NCBI GenBank assembly: GCA_026388275.1
Contig: JAPLKB010000064.1
Coordinates: 57,038-121,037, forward strand
Direction of reading: 5' to 3'
DNA length: 64,000 nucleotides
DNA from: Pseudomonadota bacterium
GTDB taxonomy: Bacteria > Desulfobacterota > Syntrophorhabdia > Syntrophorhabdales > Syntrophorhabdaceae
Below are positions 54,890-63,067 of this stretch, piece by piece; the stretch's first letter is position 1, and each line of letters starts with the position of its first letter. Both the position numbers and the translations under genes were made by a program. The notes below the pieces were generated by a model. It searched no databases. It was not told the origin of the DNA and was given only the letters and a program-made list of their open reading frames with translations.

Positions 54890-55534
54890 TCATTGTCTTA
54901 ATAACTCCATGATTTCTTCCAGCCGTGCTTTTTCAATCTGGCCTTCAGTAGTCTGCATCCCCTCTGCAAGCGAGGCATATGTAAAAAGACTTCCCAGAAG
55001 AGGTGCAACAATCCGTGTTATTTTCCCCTCTTTACCCATACCTACCACTATCAATCTGTCCTTAAAATCCTCCTGACCGGGAAGTCCCAAAAGTCTCGCA
55101 CTATCCATAACAGAATTAGCCTTACAAGCAATCTTGGCAATGTCGGCGCCTTCACTAAAGCACAGGGCAGCTATTTGCCTTAACTTTACATTTGCCGGAG
55201 TTTGTTCGAAATCATGAAAAGAAACTATCACCTTGCACCCCTTTGACCCTGCTTTTTCCAAAATGTCTCTTTTAAAGGCAATGTCTGATTCCACCTCGAT
55301 ATCCACATATTTTGCCCCTGCCTCTATTGCAGCAATCAGATATGCCTTCCTCTTCTGATCGTCAAGGGTACCGGGTCTGCATGTGGCAACAAATGTAACA
55401 GGCTGTGAGAAGATGTCTGCAATATCTTCCGGGGCCAGGATCATCCTGTCCATCCTTATCTCAGCAATGTCTATATTCATTAATGATTTAAGGTAGTTAA
55501 TATTATATTGTTCATCCATACTAACACATATCAT
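54890..55534 (-). CDS. aroD: 3-Dehydroquinate dehydratase, type I
   Basis: 214 residues, a compact type I enzyme. IAEIRMDRM is near the N-terminus, VTFVATCRPGTLDD follows, and catalysis uses the His in VIVSFHDFEQTP and the Schiff-base Lys in ADIAKIACKANSVMD. RLIVVGMGKEGKITRIVAPLLGSLFTYAS closes the active site. It overlaps aroB by 14 bases. Confidence 0.93.
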   Translation of the reverse strand: MICVSMDEQYNINYLKSLMNIDIAEIRMDRMILAPEDIADIFSQPVTFVATCRPGTLDDQKRKAYLIAAIEAGAKYVDIEVESDIAFKRDILEKAGSKGCKVIVSFHDFEQTPANVKLRQIAALCFSEGADIAKIACKANSVMDSARLLGLPGQEDFKDRLIVVGMGKEGKITRIVAPLLGSLFTYASLAEGMQTTEGQIEKARLEEIMELLRQ

Positions 55535-56549
55535 ATGCTATCTCCTTGATTACATTAATCTTTATCTTCTCAATAACAGCTTTTCCAATTCCATCGAGAA
55601 GGATAGCGTGTATGTACTCATCCTCCCGCTTCTTATCTTTTCTGATTGCATCAATAGTTGCCTCTACATTGCCCTGAAATGATACCGGCAGACCAAAGGC
55701 ACCAAGCACATGTGCTATTCTATTCACATCTTTTTTCTGCAACATGCCTTTAACCTCGGAAAGTCTTGCCTCCATAAACATGCCGATGCTTACTGCTTCA
55801 CCGTGCCTGATACCGGTGGTTTTTTCTAATGCATGACCAAAGGTATGACCAAAATTAAGTTTTCTCCTCTCTCCTTTCTCTGTTTCATCGCGGGAAACAA
55901 TACCGGTTTTCACCTTTACGGAGTTATATACAATCCTGTTAATCGTATCTTTATCGAGCGATAGAGCTGCTTCCCGGTTTCTTTCAATACGGGAAAAAAG
56001 TGCTTTGTTCCCTATCAGGGCATGCTTTATCACCTCGGCAAAACCATTCTTTAATTCTGCTTTTGGAAGAGTTTTTATGGTTTCAAAATCACACATAACA
56101 AACCCGGGCTGATTGATTGTACCGATAAGGTTTTTATAACCCTTGAAATTGACACCGTTCTTCCCGCCGACACTGGCATCCACCTGAGCAAGAAGTGTAG
56201 TAGGTGCAAAACCGAAGGGCAAGCCCCTGAGATATGTTGAGGCCACAAAACCTGCAATGTCACATACAACCCCGCCGCCGATGCCTACTATATATGATGA
56301 GCGGTCAAATTCGAGTTCAAGGAGTTTTTTATAGATATTGTGGACTGTATCGAGGGTTTTATGCTCCTCGCCTGCCTCAATCACAATTGTCCTGTACCTG
56401 GAAAACTGATCCCCGTAAAGCCTGTGGACATTATTGTCTGTAATAATGATTGTTTTTTCGATGCTGCAAAAATCGGTCAAATTGTTTAATGATGTACCCA
56501 GCATGATTTTGCTTTTGCCGGTATTGCCGGCCAACATAATCTGTCTCAT
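55521..56549 (-). CDS. aroB: 3-Dehydroquinate synthase
   Basis: 342 residues. NAD and substrate regions are [90 protein letters not shown]. The metal-binding [28 protein letters not shown] is intact. It overlaps aroF by four bases and aroD by 14. Confidence 0.95.
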   Translation of the reverse strand: MRQIMLAGNTGKSKIMLGTSLNNLTDFCSIEKTIIITDNNVHRLYGDQFSRYRTIVIEAGEEHKTLDTVHNIYKKLLELEFDRSSYIVGIGGGVVCDIAGFVASTYLRGLPFGFAPTTLLAQVDASVGGKNGVNFKGYKNLIGTINQPGFVMCDFETIKTLPKAELKNGFAEVIKHALIGNKALFSRIERNREAALSLDKDTINRIVYNSVKVKTGIVSRDETEKGERRKLNFGHTFGHALEKTTGIRHGEAVSIGMFMEARLSEVKGMLQKKDVNRIAHVLGAFGLPVSFQGNVEATIDAIRKDKKREDEYIHAILLDGIGKAVIEKIKINVIKEIAYDMC

Positions 56550-57358
56550 TCTGAATCCGCCATAAATTTATAGAGTGCCCTGGCTTTTTTTATCATTTCT
56601 GAAAACTGCTGTGGGTTTAATGTCTGTTCCTTATCACAGATGGCCTCTTCCGGATTAATATGAACTTCAACAATAATACCGTCCGCACCGGCAGCCACTG
56701 CTGCAAGACTAAGTGGGGATATCAGACTTGCCCTTCCCGATGAATGGGAAGGATCAATAATTACAGGAAGATGGGTAAGTTCTTTCAGCGATGGGACAGC
56801 ACTGATATCGAGTGTATTTCTTGTATAGGTTTCAAAAGTACGTATGCCCCGCTCGCATAGTATCACATCGGTGTTTCCTCCATCGAGTATGTATTCAGCA
56901 CAGTTCAGCCACTCTTCTATAGTTGAATTCATACCTCTTTTTAACAGGACAGGCTTTTGCATCTTGCCCACTTCTTTAAGGAGGGAAAAATTCTGCATGT
57001 TTCTCGCACCTATCTGGAGTATATCGGCATACTCACATACCCACGGAACATCCCTTGTATCGATTACCTCTGTGACAATAGGCAATCCCGTCTCTTCCTT
57101 CGCCTTCCTCAGTATCTTGAGTCCTTTTAAGCCAAGTCCCTGAAAAGCATAGGGAGATGTTCTCGGTTTGAAAGCTCCGCCCCTCATCATATCGGCGCCT
57201 GCTTCCTTTACTGCCCGTGCGGTTTCAACGGTCTGTTTCTCGTTTTCTACAGAGCATGGGCCTGCAATGACACAAAAACCCTCCCCTATAACCGCATCGC
57301 CCACACACACAACTGTCTTTCCATTTTCTTTTAAGGCAGTCAATTTTATGCCGTTCAT
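56546..57358 (-). CDS. aroF: DAHP synthase, type I-beta, core only
   Basis: The ATG at 57358 follows AAGGAGG by five bases and gives 270 residues; an upstream in-frame extension lacks such a site. Core motifs are [88 protein letters not shown] and [20 protein letters not shown]. Neither an N-terminal ferredoxin-like regulatory domain nor a chorismate mutase domain is fused, so feedback inhibition through those domains is not expected. Attenuation of its leader may replace it. Confidence 0.93.
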   Translation of the reverse strand: MNGIKLTALKENGKTVVCVGDAVIGEGFCVIAGPCSVENEKQTVETARAVKEAGADMMRGGAFKPRTSPYAFQGLGLKGLKILRKAKEETGLPIVTEVIDTRDVPWVCEYADILQIGARNMQNFSLLKEVGKMQKPVLLKRGMNSTIEEWLNCAEYILDGGNTDVILCERGIRTFETYTRNTLDISAVPSLKELTHLPVIIDPSHSSGRASLISPLSLAAVAAGADGIIVEVHINPEEAICDKEQTLNPQQFSEMIKKARALYKFMADSE

Positions 57359-57496
57359 TGTGCCTCCTTCTTTCACGTACTTTAGAAATGAACTACCCCG
57401 CGGCAAACAAATGTCTCCTTTCACAGAGTTTTAAAGACGAGATAAAAACATGAAACCATCTCAAAACAAACTCCGGGATATTAGCCCGTGGGCAAT

Positions 57497-57532
57497 AAAA
57501 AAAGGCCATGGGTTACTACACCCATGGCCTTT
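57497..57532 (-). terminator. Attenuator terminator in the aro-trp leader
   Basis: A perfect 13-bp stem (57520-57532 with 57501-57513) with a six-base loop is followed on the minus strand by seven T (57497-57503, overlapping the stem foot). It lies 18 bases after the leader-peptide stop and about 140 bases before the aroF start. A competing pairing of 57564-57571 (CUGCAUCC) with 57516-57523 (GGGUGUAG) can form eight base pairs and would open the terminator. Confidence 0.9.
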
Positions 57533-57550
57533 AGAAACCTTTTTTCGGCT

Positions 57551-57622
57551 CTAATGAGGACGAGGATGCAGCGACGCATTGAAATACCACCAGCCAAAAT
57601 ATTTATTAATATTTTCCTGCAT
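57551..57622 (-). CDS. Aromatic leader peptide of the aro-trp operon
   Basis: A 23-codon frame, read as MQENINKYFGWWYF then NASLHPRPH and stop TAG. It has codons for Tyr, Phe, Gly, Trp, Trp, Tyr, Phe in a row. AGAGG lies four bases upstream of the ATG; an ATG at 57640 in the same frame would give a 29-residue form. The terminator follows 18 bases after the stop. Ribosome stalling on any of the three aromatic codons would favour the antiterminator pairing seen at 57564-57571. This is the classical arrangement of amino-acid operon attenuation, here sensing all three aromatic amino acids. Confidence 0.85.
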   Translation of the reverse strand: MQENINKYFGWWYFNASLHPRPH

Positions 57623-57638
57623 TTTCCTCTGTTCCTTC

Positions 57639-57678
57639 ATTGTGCACAATTATAAACATTTGTTTTTTTATTTGTCAA
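57639..57678 (-). promoter_or_regulatory. Consensus sigma70 promoter and palindrome of the aro-trp operon
   Basis: TTGACA (57673-57678) and TATAAT (57649-57654) match consensus exactly, with 18 bases between. A 12-base palindrome ATTGTGCACAAT (57639-57650) covers the -10 edge and the predicted start near 57642. It may be an operator. Confidence 0.85.
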
Positions 57679-57883
57679 GAAATAATTTCAAAAAAATATC
57701 ATAACCATTTTGTCGAATGGAATACATGTTTCGACAATATTGTTTGATAAATGCGATCCAATGCAAACATATATTATAAATATCTTATATATTGCACATA
57801 GATACAAACATTACTAAATCTGGTACAGGTTTTGCTTTATTTATGTATATGAATATTAATAATGGCGGTACTGGAGGCTGAAG
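57679..57883. other. Intergenic region with inverted repeat between aro-trp leader and envelope gene
   Basis: No gene is seen. An inverted repeat TTGTCGAA (57710-57717) and TTCGACAA (57730-57737) with a 12-base spacer lies upstream of the aro-trp promoter and of the divergent glycine-zipper gene. The rest is AT-rich. Confidence 0.5.
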
Positions 57884-58345
57884 ATGAAAAAAATAATAGC
57901 AGTGATAATGGTTTTAGTGACGGGGATTATAATATCCAACCCTACTATGAGCTATGGGCGTGTTTTTGATCGTAGTCACAACGATTATAAACATATGGCA
58001 ATAAATAATCATAGTGGTCGTGATTCGGGGCCTTCCCGTCCTTATAATAATGTACGCTATGAAAGGTCAAACGATAACGACAATGGTTTATACATCGCAG
58101 GTGCAGCGCTTGGAGGCATCATTCTCGGCACTGTTCTCGGTATTACCTTATCGCAACCGGCAAATGCAGCAACCCGGCAAACAGTTTACAATATCCCTGC
58201 CCCTGGACCTCAACAGCCTTACAACTACGGACCATCCTATAATCAGGATGATACACCTCCCGGTCAGTGGGTTACGGTTCAGGGACAATGGGTAAACGGC
58301 CAGTGGATACCGGCGCATAATTTATGGGTACCCGTTAATCCATAA
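57884..58345 (+). CDS. Exported glycine-zipper envelope protein
   Basis: 153 residues, with a GGAGG ribosome site upstream. Residues 1-24 are a Sec signal (KKIIAVIMVLVTGIIISNPTMSYG). A single hydrophobic helix with a glycine-zipper pattern lies near residues 68-90 (LYIAGAALGGIILGTVLGITL). The rest is rich in Asn, Pro, Gln, Tyr and Trp (GQWVTVQGQWVNGQWIPAHNLWVPV). It probably sits in the envelope. No enzymatic motif was found. Confidence 0.75.
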   Translation: MKKIIAVIMVLVTGIIISNPTMSYGRVFDRSHNDYKHMAINNHSGRDSGPSRPYNNVRYERSNDNDNGLYIAGAALGGIILGTVLGITLSQPANAATRQTVYNIPAPGPQQPYNYGPSYNQDDTPPGQWVTVQGQWVNGQWIPAHNLWVPVNP

Positions 58346-58370
58346 TAATTTTAAAAGGGTGACTACTGTA

Positions 58371-59105
58371 TCATAATTGCAAGTTTGGCAGATTCCGTTC
58401 CAAGTAAAGGGCAAGATCACTGACACTATGAAAGAGAAAATCAGGATGCTCTTTTAAAAGATTATCTTCATCCTCGTGGCCGGTAGTAACAGCTGCCGCC
58501 ATGCACCCAGCCTGTTTTGCGGCATGTATATCTGATACGGTGTCTCCTATTGCAATACATGTCTCCTCAGGGACATCAAGTCTCTTTGCACATTCAATAA
58601 TAACATCGGGGGCCGGTTTCCTGAATTGTATCTCTTTTGAGGTTACGATGGCACTTATATACCCGTCAAGTCCCAGCTTCCTGAATCTGGTCCATTCATC
58701 CTCGTTGGATGACATTCTCCCTGTAGCAATACCTATTTTTATACCTTTCTGTTGTAAATGACCAAACAATTCTTCTGTTCCCGGAAAAGCTTTCACCTCT
58801 CCTATTTCCGCTTTTTTGAAAAGTTCAAGAATATCTGTCCTGCATGCTGCGTAGGTATCTTCATCTATCGGGTATGGAAATACTTTCTGCAAAATCTGAC
58901 GCAGACTTAATCCCTTTGCCAGATTGTCACGCAAAACCTCTTGCGTTGCCGGTGGCACACCAAACCGAGCAATACCCTGATTAAATACCTTTTGATAAAC
59001 CTCGAATGTATCAACAAGAGTGCCGTCAATATCAAAAATAATTGCTCTTATGTCTTTGTTTTCAAGCCTTGCATATCCTTCCATTTCTATATTACATTCC
59101 TCCAT
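58371..59105 (-). CDS. HAD-superfamily phosphatase (phosphoglycolate phosphatase-like)
   Basis: 244 residues. Motif I is IIFDIDGTLVDTFEVYQ, motif II falls in IGIATGRMSS, motif III is RKPAPDVIIECAKRL and motif IV CIAIGDTVSDIHAAKQAG. GGGAG lies eight bases before the start. It belongs to the HAD-IA Gph/PpaX group and hydrolyses a small phosphate ester. It follows the rubredoxin-like gene by 62 bases in what looks like one operon with msrA. Confidence 0.87.
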   Translation of the reverse strand: MEECNIEMEGYARLENKDIRAIIFDIDGTLVDTFEVYQKVFNQGIARFGVPPATQEVLRDNLAKGLSLRQILQKVFPYPIDEDTYAACRTDILELFKKAEIGEVKAFPGTEELFGHLQQKGIKIGIATGRMSSNEDEWTRFRKLGLDGYISAIVTSKEIQFRKPAPDVIIECAKRLDVPEETCIAIGDTVSDIHAAKQAGCMAAAVTTGHEDEDNLLKEHPDFLFHSVSDLALYLERNLPNLQL

Positions 59106-59167
59106 ACACTAATCTCCCTTCACAGGTATATCATTTTAAGGGATATCATGTCCAGTATACTCAACCC

Positions 59168-59359
59168 TTATTGCTTGTTTCCAATACCGCCTTTTCTCCT
59201 CGATACCAGTTGTGGATCTACATTCCCCGGCCCTCCACAATCAGGTGTGTAACAGGTTACATCGAGAAAAGTGCAAGTTTCTTTGCATGAAGGACATTGA
59301 TCAAGAGGCGTATCCGCCGCAAAAGTATATCCGCATTTCTCACATTGCCATTGTGTCAT
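59168..59359 (-). CDS. Rubredoxin-like iron protein
   Basis: From the ATG at 59359, nine bases after GAGGAG, 63 residues. Two Cys pairs (WQCEKCGYTF and QCPSCKETC) match the rubredoxin iron site. A further Cys pair follows (CYTPDC). Such proteins carry electrons in oxidative-stress defence of anaerobes. The position just downstream of the Sec-MsrA gene suggests a common redox role, which is inference. Confidence 0.85.
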   Translation of the reverse strand: MTQWQCEKCGYTFAADTPLDQCPSCKETCTFLDVTCYTPDCGGPGNVDPQLVSRRKGGIGNKQ

Positions 59360-59410
59360 TTTAATCATCTCCTCGTAATTAATTCGTACTTACCCACAAA
59401 TACAGTACAA

Positions 59411-60244
59411 TCAGTAACGCCGCTGTCCATTTAAAAAAGCAATAAGTTTTTTAACAGTTTCAGGCCGCAATCCCGTTTCCGATAAATCTTTTTCGAGATC
59501 TGAGTTTTTCCCATAACCGCCGAGATACCCATTGATGCGCGCTGCAGCGGTAGATGCCACAAAATCTTCATCAGTCCGATAGATTTCCTTAAACAGATGC
59601 ATCAACTCCTTGTTGTTCCTGAGATAATATTTCTGATGGTAATCCTCGGCAGGGTAAAATCTATTCTCCGGTACAATTTCCGTATATATTGTTTGTTTCA
59701 GTTTCTCTTCAAGCCTGGCCTTGGTTTCAAAGGCAAGCCTTTTCTGCTCTTCATTACGGTAAAAAATAACCGACTTGTACTGCTTTGACCAGGATCGCGA
59801 AAAAGCATCATGGTTACTCCAGAAGATATCCAGAAGTTGCTCATAAGAAACCTTTCCGGGATCATAATAGATGCGGATCGTCTCGGTATGGTCTCCAAGG
59901 CTTTGGTAGGATGGATTTATCTTAGTTCCTCCAGTATAACCTACTTGCGTTTTGACAATACCTCTTATATGCCCGAACCGGGCATCAGGACCCCAGAATC
60001 AGCCCATGCCGAAGGATGCTATCTCCTGGCCTACAGGTGACGGTGTTTGTTCATTAAGAGGTGTAGAATTTTGTGCAGCGCCAGATATTTCCGTTGTCAT
60101 ATCTTTGTTCTCCTTTCCTGTGTTTGCACAATTCTTTTCCGTTTTCGATAAACCGCAGGCAACAAGGAGGAAAAGCCCGCAAACAATTGCTATAGTCCTT
60201 GTGATTAATATTCTATTTTTATAAATATGAAAAAAGAAGATCAT
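59411..60244 (-). CDS. msrA: Selenocysteine-containing peptide methionine sulfoxide reductase MsrA
   Basis: The frame is open from 60244 to 59411 except for one TGA at 59999-60001. Read through, the TGA falls exactly on the catalytic residue: SFGMG-U-FWGPDARFG, where MsrA has GCFWG. Downstream are VGYTGG, HTETIRIYYDP, FWSNHDAF, and the signature FYPAEDYHQKYYL. No Cys follows, so resolving Cys are absent, as in other Sec-MsrA. A SECIS-like hairpin starts 13 bases after the TGA. The N-terminus (RTIAIVCGLFLLVACG) is a lipoprotein signal with lipobox LVAC. A second ATG at 60100 has AAGGAG nine bases upstream and would give a cytosolic 229-residue form. Confidence 0.88.
59969..60001 (-). promoter_or_regulatory. 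Sec codon and bacterial SECIS-like hairpin
   Basis: On the minus strand UGA (59999-60001) is followed after 13 bases by AUGCCCG-GUU-CGGGCAU (59969-59985), a perfect 7-bp stem. The apical GGUUC begins 19 bases after UGA, close to the 18-base spacing in E. coli fdhF. A CCU/AGG lower stem is possible beyond an internal loop. Confidence 0.75.
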
Positions 60245-60250
60245 GGAATC

Positions 60251-60278
60251 AGTATAAGCACATTTTTCATCGAGTCAA
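60251..60278 (-). promoter_or_regulatory. Candidate promoter of msrA
   Basis: TTGACT (60273-60278) and TATACT (60251-60256) are 16 bases apart. Transcription would start at or very near 60244, the first base of the upstream ATG, so the lipoprotein form would be translated from an almost leaderless mRNA. Confidence 0.6.
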
Positions 60279-60312
60279 GGGCAGGAAAGCGGACAGGGTC
60301 TCGTTAGTTACA

Positions 60313-60341
60313 TTGACATCTGCTTCTTGATCAAGTAGAAT
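60313..60341 (+). promoter_or_regulatory. Promoter of the THUMP methyltransferase gene
   Basis: TTGACA (60313-60318), 17 bases, TAGAAT (60336-60341). The start would be near 60348, about 84 bases before the ATG at 60432. Confidence 0.65.
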
Positions 60342-60431
60342 TAGCCAGCACTTAAGCGGCCAGGGTTTGACATGGGGGAATGTGGTTAACTCGAAGCAAA
60401 GCTTCAAGGAATCTATTGATCGAAATATTTA

Positions 60432-61577
60432 ATGGAGATTCAATTGGAATATCAGCTTTACGCAACCTGCTCTGATGAACTGACAGGTCTTTTAGCAAAA
60501 GAAATCGCTTCAATCGGCGGAACAAGTATAAAAATCGGCTATAGAGTCGTATATTTTTGTGGTTCAAATGAGGTTGCCTATAAGGTTCACCTGTACTCAC
60601 GCCTGGCAAACAGAATTTGCAGAGTCTTGAAAGAAATCCCGGCTCAATCTCCTACCATTATCTTCGACAAAGCTAAGAGAATTCGATTTCATGAAATCTT
60701 CTCACATAATCAGGCAGTCACCATCAATATTTTCGCATCCAATGACGAGAGTGATATTCCTAATCATTTGATCGGCAGTAAAATACGCGAAGCAATCAAT
60801 GATTGCTTTCAGCATTATCTGAATATTACGCCCAACCAGAGTTCACGGGACGCCGTCATCGGGATCACCGGCTATCTCCACAACAAACGTCTCATGGTCA
60901 GTGTCGATACTTCTCTTGAGAGTCTTCATAAGCGTGGATACAGGGTTGAAGGTCACCCGGCTCCCTTGAAGGAAACGCTTGCCGCGGCGCTGCTCGCGGC
61001 CTGTGAATATGACGGTACTATGAGCTTTTTTGATCCCATGTGCGGCAGCGGTACAATAGTAGTAGAGGCTGCGCAGATTGCAATCAACCGCGCTCCGTTG
61101 ATAGACAGGAAACAAGGCGGGTTTGGTTTTGAATATCTGCTTGATTTTGATTCAAAGCTTTGGCATACCACCCAGGACCAGGCACGTGCTGCTGAGCATC
61201 CTGCGAAAGCTAAAATATTTGCTTCAGATATTGAATCCCGGTTTGTCGAAATTGCAAAAAAAACTGTTGCCAACGCTCAATTGAAAACCCTTGTTCACTT
61301 TGAGACAAAAGACTTCTTTAAAACAGAAAAACCCGATAAGAAAGGGCTACTGATTGCCAACATACCTTACGGAGTAAGAATGACGGAAAAAGATTTCGGT
61401 AAGGATTTTTTGCGTGCCATCGGCGACCACCTTAAAAATAACTTTAAGGGTTGGCGCTGCGGGATTCTCGGGCCGACATCATCACCTTTGAATGAAATCG
61501 GACTGAAACCCCAAAAGAAAGTGTCATTTTTAAATGGTGCCGTTCCTGTCAAACTTGTAATTTTCGATATCTATTAA
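60432..61577 (+). CDS. THUMP-domain rRNA N2-guanine methyltransferase (RlmL/YpsC-like)
   Basis: 381 residues. The N-terminal ~150 residues form a ferredoxin-like plus THUMP RNA-binding region (TCSDELTGLLAKEI, VDTSLESLHKRGYR). Then APLKETLAAALL and the MTase core: FFDPMCGSGTIVVEAAQIAI (motif I), FASDIESRFVEIA and the catalytic ANIPYGVRM (N-x-P-Y). This is the layout of 23S rRNA m2G2445 methyltransferases. It is a single gene with its own promoter, divergent from msrA. The exact target base is inferred from family. Confidence 0.88.
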   Translation: MEIQLEYQLYATCSDELTGLLAKEIASIGGTSIKIGYRVVYFCGSNEVAYKVHLYSRLANRICRVLKEIPAQSPTIIFDKAKRIRFHEIFSHNQAVTINIFASNDESDIPNHLIGSKIREAINDCFQHYLNITPNQSSRDAVIGITGYLHNKRLMVSVDTSLESLHKRGYRVEGHPAPLKETLAAALLAACEYDGTMSFFDPMCGSGTIVVEAAQIAINRAPLIDRKQGGFGFEYLLDFDSKLWHTTQDQARAAEHPAKAKIFASDIESRFVEIAKKTVANAQLKTLVHFETKDFFKTEKPDKKGLLIANIPYGVRMTEKDFGKDFLRAIGDHLKNNFKGWRCGILGPTSSPLNEIGLKPQKKVSFLNGAVPVKLVIFDIY

Positions 61578-61885
61578 TCCAATATTTTCCATTAGGATAA
61601 GTAACAGTACCGTTCTGTCCTTTACAAACATGCTCATTACGCTATTGTAGCAACATTTGCTAAAATTGATACTGCCTGGTTTTTACCTGTGGTACTGCTT
61701 CCTTTCTGTATATTGTTTTTGCTATATTCTTTCGGTGCACTATTTTATAAACGGCATTCAACAATTCTGTAATAGTATTTTTACTTGTAAATTAAATAAA
61801 ATTGCAGGAGAATTAAGTACAAGGATCAATATTAAATATATCATTGGCATGGCTTGACCTTTAGATTTCACATAAGGAGGTTATC
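61578..61885. other. Intergenic region without recognised gene
   Basis: A 66-codon frame at 61657-61857 is low-complexity, rich in Phe/Tyr/Cys, and has no ribosome site, so it is not called. No hairpin or promoter of note was seen apart from the GGAGG site of the next gene. Confidence 0.5.
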
Positions 61886-62557
61886 GTGGTTCCTGAAAGC
61901 TTTTCCACGAACATTGGAAGCGTAAATCAGAAAGATCTGGGAGTAGAGTGGGGAATGCCCCTCATGATTAGCTTCCAGGGGTTTAACGAGTCTCATAAGG
62001 GCATTCTCGTGGGAATGGATCGGGGGCATTACCTCATCTGCAGCGTAGCACAAATGAGAAGTATCTGGATCAAGGTGCACAAGGAAAGTCATGTTGTGGT
62101 ACGTTACTTGCACAAAGGGGTGGTTTACGGGTTCAAAAGCAACATGATCTCCCTCATAGAGGAGCCGATTCCCCTGATGCTGTTGTCATATCCGGAGGAA
62201 ATAGAGACAGTTGCGCTTCGAAAACATGACAGGATAAACTGTTTAATTCCTGCCACTGTGCAAGTGGATGGCCAATCATACAAAGGCGCAATACTTGACA
62301 TGAGTTTGGGTGGATGCAGTTTTGTGTATACCACTTCCCCGGAGAGTGAATCATCACAGGTTCAGAAGGGGGTAGATGCTGTCCTGTCCATTCAAATTCC
62401 GGGCTCACAAAGTGAGCGTACTGTGGAACTTGGCATAGTCAATGTCAGAAGAGAAGGTCACAAAATCACTATGGGCAGCCAATTCAAGAACCTGGATACT
62501 ACCACAGGTAACACAATAGAATCCTACATCCAGACCATGGCGGCCCTGAGCGGGTAA
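61886..62557 (+). CDS. PilZ-domain c-di-GMP receptor (YcgR-like)
   Basis: 223 residues starting with GTG, six bases after AAGGAGG. Residues 1-110 resemble the YcgR N-terminal domain (GMPLMISFQGFNESHKGILVGMDRGHYLI). From residue ~112 is a PilZ domain with the c-di-GMP motif RKHDR (R-x3-R) and DMSLGGCSF (D-x-S-x2-G). It probably links c-di-GMP to motility or polysaccharide production. pilT/pilU lie elsewhere in the window, but it stands alone here. Confidence 0.88.
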   Translation: MVPESFSTNIGSVNQKDLGVEWGMPLMISFQGFNESHKGILVGMDRGHYLICSVAQMRSIWIKVHKESHVVVRYLHKGVVYGFKSNMISLIEEPIPLMLLSYPEEIETVALRKHDRINCLIPATVQVDGQSYKGAILDMSLGGCSFVYTTSPESESSQVQKGVDAVLSIQIPGSQSERTVELGIVNVRREGHKITMGSQFKNLDTTTGNTIESYIQTMAALSG

Positions 62558-63067
62558 GCAAATGAAATGAAGCATTGGTTTTTTTTGGAAGGCTTTTTGT
62601 ACCATACCCTTCCGGGATAATGCTATTTGAAACACAACCAGATTGTCCAACAATTCTTTCTTATGTATTCTGTAAATATATCGCAGCCATTTCTGTCCTC
62701 AGCAGGCCAATTCTGTTGCTCTCCTATGTGTTCTTTCATTACTTAGCAGGCCTGGATATTCAAAAAAGTAATCCTTTCTCCATAATATTTATTTGTTAGT
62801 CATAGGATGTGTCTGAAAAATTGTATCGACATCACGGCTATTTAATTGGAAAAACTTCTTCCTGTAATACGCGCTGCGCGGTTTTTGCCTGAAGCCACGA
62901 TAACTTCCCGAAATGCACACTGCGTGGCTTTTGCCTTAGATTCAAAGCTCCTTCCTGTAATGAGGACTCTTGCAAATTTCCTTCAGATGATAGCTTTGAA
63001 TTGGTAACCGTTGAGACAAAAAGGCAGAATCAAGTTTCAACCCTGCCTTTTTTGTAAGAAGAGACTG
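62558..63067. other. Intergenic region with short repeats
   Basis: No gene is supported. It holds two near-copies of a TTCCTGTAAT segment (about 62854 and 62951), two of TGCG(C/T)GG-N-TTTTGCCT (62874-62889 and 62931-62936 region), and a 10-base inverted repeat ATTCAAAGCT (62940-62949) with AGCTTTGAAT (62992-63001). The terminator at 63018-63052 closes it. Confidence 0.5.
63018..63052. terminator. Bidirectional terminator after the PEP-CTERM gene
   Basis: A 10-bp stem, AAAAAGGCAG and CTGCCTTTTT, with a 15-base loop has A and T runs on both flanks. It lies 15 bases past the stop of the minus-strand PEP-CTERM gene and could also end plus-strand transcripts. Confidence 0.85.

Noticed and set aside
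59411..60244. msrA as a pseudogene broken by a nonsense mutation
   Set aside because: The TGA is the only interruption, lies exactly on the catalytic Cys codon, is followed by a SECIS-like hairpin, and the frame is intact on both sides.
61657..61857. Small membrane protein
   Set aside because: Low-complexity Phe/Tyr/Cys composition, no ribosome site and no neighbour support.
62575..62799. 74-codon frame
   Set aside because: No ribosome site, composition of random AT-rich DNA, repeats nearby.
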